The notes under the pieces: model-generated | Databases searched by the model: none | The model's input: the letters and a program-made list of their open reading frames with translations, nothing else | What the model was told of the DNA's origin: nothing | Program-made: the position numbers and the translations under genes | Part shown: piece by piece, positions 56,113 to 64,000 of the stretch | Layout: each line of letters opens with the position of its first letter | Numbering within the stretch: the stretch's first letter is position 1 | NCBI RefSeq assembly: GCF_003255815.1 | Contig: NC_037674.1 | Coordinates: 20,295,537-20,359,536 of the forward strand | Length of the DNA stretch: 64,000 nucleotides | From: Theropithecus gelada | Taxonomy: Eukaryota > Chordata > Mammalia > Primates > Cercopithecidae | Direction: 5' to 3'

Positions 56113-56278
56113 CAGGGGAAAGCAGGAATGCACTTCCTCACTACCACAAATTATGCAGTCGAGTTTCCCGCATTTGGGGAAATCACAGGGGTAAGCACAC
56201 CTACGGAGTGCAACGGATGAGCCTCGCCCTGGGAAAACCACATTACTGATCATGGCATCTCCCCTGCCAGGTAAGAAT
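56113..56278 (-). pseudogene. U1 snRNA retropseudogene with A tail and duplication
   Basis: On the minus strand it reads ATTCTTACCTGGCAGGGGAG, then GGTTTTCCCAGGGCGAGGCT, TCATCCGTTGCACTCCG, GATTTCCCCAAATGCGGG, AACTCGACTGCATAATTTGT and GGTAGTG, ending TTTCCCCTG. The length is about 166 against 164 for U1. The 5' end differs at position 3, just before the splice-site-pairing ACUUACCUG-type segment, and there are several other changes. An A-rich tail follows (complement of 56092-56112). TCCAAATAAG (56079) and TCCAAATAGG (56278) form the target duplication. No snRNA promoter is visible. Confidence 0.95.
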
Positions 56279-56290
56279 CCAAATAGGTTT

Positions 56291-57185
56291 TTACAATAGA
56301 GATTTATCAACAACTTATTAGTTGTATTCAGTGTTGAGAGTGTTTCAAAGTGCTGTGCTGTCTGAGAAAGTTAAGCAGAGACCCAGAGAAGCTGTGCCAA
56401 GCAGGCCACCAGCAAAGGCAAAGGCAGCATTTTACAGCTTATTCAGTAAAATGCCTGGAAAAGTCTGTTCCTCAGCACTATGAATGCTGGTCTTTGTTAG
56501 GAAATTATGCAGAAGTGTCACAATACTATAATAACAACTTGATTTTTTTGTTTTTAAAATGTCAGTTTCTTAAGACTCCTTATCAAGTTCTTCTGCTCTG
56601 AAAAAACAGAATCCTTATCAATTCATCCTTTTACCTTCTCTATAAAGAGCCCTAGTCATAGAATATATTTCTAAATTTGCCTTCCCCTCCTCCAAATCTC
56701 TGCTACCAGGCAACAACCTTCAAGACAACTTTAAAGTGTTACTGTTCAGGAGAAAACAAATACAACTCCAGTGTGGCCATTACGTCATTATTCCAGTGGC
56801 TTTTCTTTGGTTCTGTTTTCATAATTTGAAGTCCAAGAAGTATCTACTTAAAGTGGCCCTCAGCTCTTAAGCTATTCCTGGGGTCTTCTCCTTCAGCTTC
56901 ACCCGTTGGAAGGACATGCTTAGAAGACAGTGAGGAAACCCCACAAAGCAAAGAGGGTTAAACTGGGTTTTAAATTCAGTGGGTAAGTGAAGGCAAGTAC
57001 CTCATCTCTCCAAGCAAGACCTTCTTAGCTGCTAAGTGCAGGAGCTCCTGGAGGAACCAGTCATGCACAGCTAAGAGCTATGGGAAGTATCTAAAAGCAA
57101 AGGACCTGACTGATTCTATAAGCAATCCCTGCAAAAATCCATTCCACTGCCTTGTACATCTTGTAATGCTCTCCCACCCTGCACC
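56291..57185. other. Intergenic sequence, unassigned
   Basis: I see no repeat family, RNA gene or credible coding exon. Confidence 0.4.
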
Positions 57186-57207
57186 TACACGTGCATGCGT
57201 GCGCGCG

Positions 57208-57238
<31 letters not shown>
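57186..57238. repeat. Perfect purine-pyrimidine alternating tract (CG)n(CA)n
   Basis: Fifty-three bases alternate pyrimidine and purine without a break: a TACACGTGCATGCGTG lead-in, then about seven CG steps, then a (CA)n run. This composition favours left-handed Z-DNA. It is also one of very few CpG clusters in the window. Confidence 0.97.
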
Positions 57239-57239
<1 letters not shown>

Positions 57240-57508
57240 TCCCTTTTTGTCATTAGTGGGGCTCCAGAACTTGATCTGTCTTCATCATCAAATTTTTGGG
57301 GGGCTTCTATGCTGTATAGAACACTTTACCACATCCTGGTGAAGAAATGAGGCCTTGTCATCAGTGGGATTCCAGTGCATTTGGGGAAGGGGTGATTACT
57401 GGTGAAAGTACAGGCTGTGCCCTATCTGTTGGGCAGGTCAGGCGGAGACAACTTCAAGGACTGGGGCAAAGTCTACTGGATTAGGTAAGAGGATTAGCAG
57501 TGTGTCTG
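57239..57508. other. Flank left of the ERV1 element
   Basis: No recognised feature. It borders the TGAAACC start of the LTR. Confidence 0.4.
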
Positions 57509-58330
57509 TGAAACCACCATTGCAAAATCATAACTGAGACAGTGAGAGACCTAACCTAAAATCTTGCTTCTAACCTCCAAGCTGTCCTTGTTCATTCCTG
57601 GGCATGGTCTGAACTAACTTCGGGGGGATCTTAGATTTTAATTTATAGTTTAAAACAAAGATAGCAGTCCTTCTCCAAAACAAACCTCCTTCTTGCCTGG
57701 GGACTAGACTGCCTTTGTAGGACTAATGAATTAGCCACAAGAGTAGAAATTATGGTTTAGGAGTCACGCAGCTGGAGACTATAGGATTCTGACCCTCCCC
57801 AAATTGCTCCTGGGGATAACATCACTATTGTAAAATGAAATGTTAGTGCTTTAGATATTTTGCAGGCCCCGCACTTGATGGATCAGCTGGCACCACCCAG
57901 ATGCATAAACTGGCTCATCTGATTTTGGGGCCCCTCCCCAGGAACTGACTCAGCCCAAGAAGACAGCTTTGACCCCTTATGATTTCACCTCCGACCCAAC
58001 CAATCAGCACTCCTGACTCCCATGGTGGGGTGCCTGTCTCCAGCTCCACCACTGGGTGTCTGGGACTGTAGCCCTATCACTGGGTGTCTGTCTGTAGCCT
58101 CGTCACGGAGTGTCTGTAGCTATAGCCCCATTATGGGCTGTCTGATTTGGTGAATATTCTAGGTGCTGCCAACAGCCCCTTCCTTCTCCTATTTGTCAAC
58201 CTCTCTGGAGGTGCTGCTATCTCTTGGTTGCCTTGCAGAGTGTCTGTCTGTAGCCCCATCATAGGGTGTCTGTCTTTAGCCCCATCACGAGATGTCTACT
58301 GGTGGGGTGTCCAATTGGATGGAGAATAGG
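57509..58330 (+). mobile_element. ERV1 5' LTR region (MER4/PRIMA4-like), with internal repeats
   Basis: It starts TGAAACCACCATTGCAAAAT and shares over 100 bases, in the same order, with 63695 onward: 'cataactgagacagt', 'cttgcttctaacctccaagctgtcc' and 'tcattcctgggca.ggtctgaactaactt'. It continues with 'ccttctccaaaacaaacctccttcttgcc', 'caggccccgcacttgatggatcagc' and 'accaatcagcactcctgactcc'. The right end is obscured by degenerate GTGTCTGTCTGTAGCCCCATCA repeats (about 58025-58320). Group assignment is from pattern only. Confidence 0.75.
58025..58320. repeat. Degenerate ~25-40 bp tandem repeat
   Basis: Units of the form 'gtgtctgtctgtagccccatcac' recur at about 58055, 58080, 58110, 58235, 58265 and 58290 with variable spacers. 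Confidence 0.75.
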
Positions 58331-58993
58331 GGACTTGTTTGGAGGAATGCTCTTGGTTTGTGACTGGGTCTGGAATCTGTGTCTCAAAGGCCTTCTGTCT
58401 TGTCTTTGTTGTATATGTGTTTGTATATGTTGAGGGGATCTCTGAGGGAATTGCTGATGGAAGTCCAGCAGGCCTAACTCGGGGAACCCTCCATAAGTCA
58501 GGTTACATCTGGTGAGCCCTGAAGAAAGCTCAACAGGACTGACATGGGGCGATCATCCACTCTTCATCTTGCCCAGAGACCACCTATTTAATTACCAGTT
58601 GGAGGACGTCCCTCTCCACTTGGAGTGGATCAAAGACTATAGGGACCATGAGAAAGTTTGATCCTTGCCAGATCAATATTGGGTGCTGAACGAGGTGAAC
58701 AGTGTCTGTTTCGTTATGTGTATTTTGCTTCAGCTGGGATGGAAAATATTAATCCATTTCCCCATGCACCCTGTCAGGCAGCATCTTGCAAAAGTGAGAA
58801 GCTTTTGCCTATGATTCCATAAAACAGAAATGGATTATTTTCTTTGGTAACAAGGCCTGGTCCCCACAGCTGTGGCACAGTAAGCAGGGTCATCAAAAGT
58901 TGCTCCATTTTTCTGGAAGCTTCAGAGGAAGGGGACACAGAAATCTGGTATGCTGGTAAAAAGGGTAAGAATTTCTTACCAGTCAAGTTTCTG

Positions 58994-59024
58994 GTCTCTC
59001 TCTCTCTCTGTGTGTGTGTGTGTT
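58994..59024. repeat. (TC)n(TG)n microsatellite
   Basis: About eight TC units switch to about eight TG units. Confidence 0.93.
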
Positions 59025-62000
59025 TGTATAAATGATAAACATCACTGTCTCCTCTGCAAGAGTTTGATTGATAGAAGAAAGGATTTCTGAGATTGGTCTT
59101 AGGTTGTAGCAAATCTGGTGTACTTCATGATAAGAATTTGTCTTTCTGTGTTGTCCTGTAATAGAGAGAAGGGTATCACAGAATACAATGTGGATTTAGG
59201 ACTCCTGTAAGCCCACTTTTCAATCCAGCCTGGCAGGCTGCTCAGTTATAAACTTTGCTGTGTGTCCCTGAAACCAATACCAGATGGAATTTATCTGTCT
59301 GGTTTTGTGTCCTTAAGAGCCCAAACTTGTGACCATGTGGGGATACTTTCTACTGGTCTCTGCCATCCAAAGGACAGGAATTTGGGGGTTCATATCATAG
59401 TTAACCCTAAAAGTTATCTTGAGCAGTTAAAAGCCTTTGCAAGCTCAGAATTGGCTGCTCTAGGCTTCTTCTAGGAAGAGCAATAGAAACTGCTCAATGT
59501 TGTAACTCAGTAGCTAAGGCCGTCTTTTTTGACAATGTCAACCCAGGCTCAATTCTTGGCTTAGGGAATTAGTCTTTTCTGGTTTATTTGTGTAACTTTT
59601 TACCACTTATTGATTCTTTTTCCCCCATGTACCACTTTTGATTTCTTGTCTTGAGTTTCCCTTTGAACTAACTACCTTGGAAAGATTCTAGATCTTGTTT
59701 AAAAAAAAAGAAAGAAAGAAAGAAAGAAACTGCTTACTATCTCTTTGAAACACTTTATGCATCCATTGTAACCTTATTTAAAACATTAATTTTACATGGG
59801 AAGTTACCTGTGGTAAAGTTCAAAAGCAAGGAATATTGACTATTGGTCCTGGCTAGAGTCTAGTAATTAGATATTTTAAAAATAATTTTTTAAAGAGTTG
59901 CATGGATAAAATCAGCTGCATTAAGAGCAGATATCCAAACTGTACATATATTTAAAATACCTTTACATTGTTTTTTTTTTTCTCTTCTTGGATCTTATTT
60001 TTCTAAAGAAAAAAAAGGTTTTTTTTCTTCTCAGTCAACTGAATTGTTTTTCTCCACTTTTGTCTTCTTAACACTCTTGATGCCCACATGAGAGAACCTA
60101 AGATAAATTCTAACACCTGGAACAATTAGGGAAAAACAGAGGAGGTGCCACAGACCCCATTCTGAGAAAAACCTCTGTTTCTCTCATGGGACCCTAGGAA
60201 TTGAAAAAGAATAGATCCCTCTCAAAATCTAAGGCTGTATTCTGCTTTACATTATATCACCTGACATTTTTTACTTTGGCAGGTACCAAAAATTACTTTG
60301 CATTATTGGAGAGCTTTTAGTCTTGGTGTGTAATAACCAAGTAGGAAATACACTTTAAGGGATAGCTAATGGCAGTTAAGAGGGATGCTTGGCTCATGGA
60401 TTTTTGGATTAGAGAAGCATGCTCCTGGCTGCCTGGAAGATATGGAAACATCCCCACCCGAAACTGAGAGGAGACTCCCATGGGGGATGGGCTGATTTCA
60501 AAATGGGCTGATTGGTTTTGGGTTGCTTTGCCATGACGTGCATGGTAGAAACATTGCACTGTCTTCTCCCATAGTATTTCCCTCTTTTGGGGAGATCCAG
60601 GATGCAGTATATAAATGGCACCCTTAATTTTGGGGATATGTTTTTGCCTTCCAGCCATGCCTTCTTATTAGGCCCTAGAAATGGCATGCTTTCCTGATGC
60701 TGTTCCTCCAAGGGTGCCACCTTGAAGCCAGTAATTCAATTAAGAAACTGGCAGATGAAAAATCTTACAACCACCATACCTTCTGTCTGTCTGTCTATGT
60801 ATATGTGTTGTATGCATGATGTTTGTATAAAAGAGCTCTGACTAATTGGCTTAGAAAAATAAGCACTTAAATCAAGTATTTTTTCAGAAAAATAGAAACT
60901 TTTTAGTCCCTTTTTGTTCATGTGATTTCAGTGATCTTTTGGAACTAAAAACAGTTTTAAAGATTACAGGTAAAACAAAAAATGTCTTCACAATTTAGAC
61001 TTTTGATCTAAATTAGGTCAGATGTTAGGTTTGCTAAATGCTTTAAGGTCATAAACTGTTTCTTTGACTTTGAAAATTGTTAGACTTACCTACTTTGGAG
61101 CCATTAGAAATTCTAGTTAAGTTCTGAGGACATGTGGAATTAGCCATGCCCCCTAGCTATGCTGGAGTCAGACCTTATCTGCACTTCTGTCTGATGTCCT
61201 AGGTTCCACACTTAGTATGTAATTAAAACCACTTACTTATCAGGTTTTTCACCAAAAACAAAGGTTGCTAAGAGTTAACATTGCAACATGCAATTGAGAC
61301 TACTGGAGAAATAGTTTTACATGCAAGATGTGTAAGGAAAGTAGAATGTGCTTTAGCTAAAAGATTAAATAAGGCATGGGAATATGGTTTTTGTCAAAGG
61401 GAATGTAATTTTGTCTAGTTCAGAGGGCTTTAAAGATTGACTTAACCTAAAAGAGTAACAGGACAAAACTGAAGGTTAAAGCAAGTTGAAAAGTGTTTGT
61501 GAAGCATTGGTCTTGTACAGAAAGTTCTGTGAGTATGAGAAAGTTGGCTAAGATTTGAAGGGGATTATTTAATTTTTTTCTGTAGGTTGAACACAAAAGC
61601 ACACTAAAGCAGGGCCAGAATCTGGGCCCATGTGTCTAAACAACAGGATTTTATTAGAAAATTAATCTGCTGTTTAATGGAAAATTGTAAAGGGTTCTAA
61701 AAAAAGTTTATAAAAACCTTACCTTATGGTCAAACTAATTAAAACTGGATAATTTATAACATTTTATTTAAAAACTAGCTTTAGCATTAAACAGGCATTA
61801 ATGCAAACATGAAATTTGGTTTTCTCTTTTGAAAAAGATTTTTGTATTATTGATATATGTTCCAAAATTATGTGAAACTCCTATAATTCTGATATGACTT
61901 AGTATATGTTATCAGTAATAATTATAATTGTCATGTTAAATTATTGTGTGCCACAGAAGTAACAAATTTCCTTGTTAATTGTGTCTTTAACTGTGGGTGC

Positions 62001-62575
62001 CCTAAAACATTTTGTCCTCCACAGACATTTATTGTCTTTTGATCCTCTTTAAATGGTGGTTTTATAATCAGCTATAAAACTCCAACAGGTGCTCTTAAAT
62101 GCAGGTTTCTGAAAACTTTGGAGATTGTGACGTTAGAATAGAGGAAAAACTTTCAGGACTCTCACTGAGAGCTGAAATGTTCATGAATATTAAGCAGAAC
62201 AGAAGTTAATTGCATGGGCTGAACTAATAGAAGACTGAAGCAACCTTTTTTGACTTTTTGCTTAAAACATTGCTGATCCTTTTTTGTTTTTCAGAGCCAA
62301 GAAAACCTTTCTTTTGAGCTATTTACAGCTTTTAATATTGAGTAAAGTACACATCTGTAAACAAAATTTGGAGCATATGTGATTCTCTCTTCCCGGGTTT
62401 GCCAGGATTTGGTAACTATTTGTGAGTATTCTTAACTTATGGCAATATAGTTCTTTCCATAAGCACAATAAGAATGTTTTCCTTTGCAACAGAACACAAT
62501 TGAAGAAACTGGTTATTTTACCAAGGCTTTGACTAGAATCATGTGCTTGCCTTTAAGGAATAAAAGCCTCTTGGG

Positions 62576-62878
62576 GCCAGGTGTGGTGGCTCATGCCTGC
62601 AATCCCAGCACTTTGGGAGACTGAGGCAGGCAGATAGCTTGAGCTCAGGAACTCAAGACCAACCTGGGCAACATGGTGAAACCCCATCTCTACTAAAAAT
62701 ACAAAAATTAGCTGGGTGTGGTGGCACATGCCTGTAGTTCCAGCTACTTGGGAGACTGAGGTGGGAGGATTGCTTGAGCTTGGGGAGGGAGGTTGCAGTG
62801 AGCAGAGATTGCATCACTGCACTCCAACCTGGGTGACAGAGCAAGATCCTGTCTCAAAAACAAAACAAAACAGAGAAA
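62576..62878 (+). mobile_element. AluS-type, plus strand
   Basis: It runs from GGCCAGGTGTGGTGGCTCATG to 'cctgtctcaaaaacaaaac'. AAAGCCTCTTGGGG before and AAAGCCCCTTGGG after form the duplication. Confidence 0.92.
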
Positions 62879-63694
62879 ACAAAGCCCCTTGGGAAAACAG
62901 GCCTCATACCTTGTCTACACAGTTCCTGTACAGGGTTCCTGATCTGTGGTAAGTAAAGATTGTCTCTTTCTAACAGGCCCTGGAGCCCCAAGTTATCTTG
63001 GGACCTCAAGAGGAGAGGAATTTACCCAACTCATGGTTATTTGAGGGTACAAACGTGTGGCTGGGCTTGGCTTTTAAAAAGTCTTACGTGAGATTCTTTA
63101 TGAAACAGAGTTCGATCAAAGCCATTTGAAAAAGCCTATGTGAAAAATAAGTATTCTTGCTGCACTTTATGCAAATAATCAGGCAGAGCATAATAAGACT
63201 AAAACTTATTTTGCAAGTAATGTTGATCTACTGGGCTTTATTTTTAATAAAAAATGGGGACTGGAGACAGAAAAGTTATGATCCAAAAATAAAAAACACT
63301 CATTGTTAGTTTTTCTTGAATTTTTTCTGCAGTTTGGACTAAATCCTAAATTATTTGTGGACTACAAGTCTCCAAATTAATGATTTCAAATCTTTACTTT
63401 TAAAGGTAGAAATTGAATTCCTTATGCTAGAATTCATTATTTACTTTGCAGTATGCTGTTCCCTTAAATGCAATACTAAAATTACAGATGACAATACTAA
63501 CACATTTTTCAGCTGTCCTGCATGAGTATTCTCAGACAGTTGCAAAGTGGTTCCAGTCCTCTCAGCTGGGGTCAACATCTACCCCAACTATGCCCCTGGT
63601 CAGCAGGAAGAAGTTAGAGTGTTCTTTGCCCTTTTTTCGTCTTCATTAGCCAACACCTTAAGATTAAGGTGTTATAAAACCCAAAGGAAGGGAT

Positions 63695-64000
63695 TGAAAC
63701 TGCCATTGCAAAATTATAACTGAGACAGTAAAAGAGATCCAACCTAACCAACTCCATCTTGCTTCTAACCTCCAAGCTGTCCTTATTCATTCCTGGGCAA
63801 AGTCTGAACTAACTTTGGGGGGAACTTAGTTTTTGTTTTCTTTTTTGTTTTGTTTTTGTTTTTTCTGAGGCAGAGTCTCACTCTGTCACCCAGAGTGGAG
63901 TGCAGTGGCATGATCTCAGCTCACTGCAACCTCTGCCTCCTGGGTTCAAGTGACTGTCCTGCCTCAGCCTCCTGAGTAGCTGGGACTACAGGTGCCCGTC
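63695..64000 (+). mobile_element. ERV1 3' LTR, running off the window
   Basis: It starts TGAAACTGCCATTGCAAAAT directly after the polypurine tract and matches the 5' LTR for about 135 bases. An Alu then interrupts it and reaches the window end, so the LTR's right end is outside. Confidence 0.78.
63845..64000 (-). mobile_element. Alu, minus strand, cut by the window edge
   Basis: A TTTTG-rich tail, then TGAGGCAGAGTCTCACTCTG through 'ctgggactacaggtgcccgtc'. The left monomer is beyond the edge. Confidence 0.9.

Larger units (their letters stand above)
58331..63694 (+). mobile_element. Decayed ERV1 internal region
   Basis: It lies between two LTRs of the same family in the same orientation. A polypurine tract (CCAAAGGAAGGGA, 63681-63693) stands immediately before the 3' LTR. 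A 67-codon frame at 63446-63649 may be a trace of the 3' coding region. No frame of retroviral gene size survives and stops are dense. An Alu interrupts it at 62576-62878. A short primer-binding site could not be located. Confidence 0.65.

Noticed and set aside
59490..59530. tRNA-like or primer-site-like stretch in the ERV1 internal region
   Set aside because: There is no cloverleaf and no A/B box pair, and it lies too far from the 5' LTR to be a primer-binding site.
1..64000. CRISPR arrays, bacterial operons, phage or plasmid features
   Set aside because: The composition, spliced exons and primate repeats are eukaryotic. No regularly spaced direct repeats with unique spacers were seen.

Overview
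This window is nuclear DNA from a primate. It is filled with Alu, L1, MIR, L2, MaLR and ERV1 repeats and low in CpG, and its only host coding sequence is small exons separated by introns with GT..AG ends. Several young Alus (about 32760-33045, 51998-52284 and the 3' fragment at 52618-52753) carry base combinations I associate with Old World monkey AluYR-type elements, so a macaque, baboon or related cercopithecoid is more likely than human.

Layout. From 1 to about 26950 lies the 3' part of one plus-strand protein-coding gene. Five exons (281-420, 3354-3415, 7366-7451, 21514-21602, 26157-26299) join in compatible phase into one open reading frame of about 173 residues ending at a TAA, followed by a 3' UTR with an AATAAA signal near 26925. 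I do not firmly recognise the protein. FERRY3/C12orf4, a Rab5-effector complex subunit, is a tentative candidate.

The 14 kb intron 7452-21513 holds the most interesting retrocopies. A minus-strand processed pseudogene of AZI2 (NAP1, the TBK1 adaptor) is interrupted by an AluY, and a complete 6.15 kb L1 lies beside its 5' end. That L1 has a 17-bp target-site duplication, an intact ORF1, and an ORF2 broken by only two small deletions. Two U6 snRNA retrocopies lie in introns of the gene.

From about 27 kb to the end I see no host gene. This part holds a probable ERV1 solo LTR, a 210-bp polypyrimidine tract, an old minus-strand L1M (30.9-32.7 kb), L2 and MIR relics, a MER2 transposon, and a 5 kb L1 inserted in an older L1 (43.8-50.3 kb). 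It also holds a two-LTR MaLR element of MST type (52.6-55.2 kb), a U1 snRNA retrocopy, an unusual triple inverted/direct repeat (55.91-56.03 kb), a 53-bp perfect purine-pyrimidine alternating tract, and a decayed ERV1 provirus from 57.5 kb past the right edge.

There is no operon-like organisation and no CRISPR array, and I see no functional RNA gene. The window is best read as one gene tail plus a layered record of retrotransposition. Repeat family names come from pattern recognition without a database search, so subfamily calls are approximate and boundaries are good to about 10-20 bases unless a duplication fixes them.
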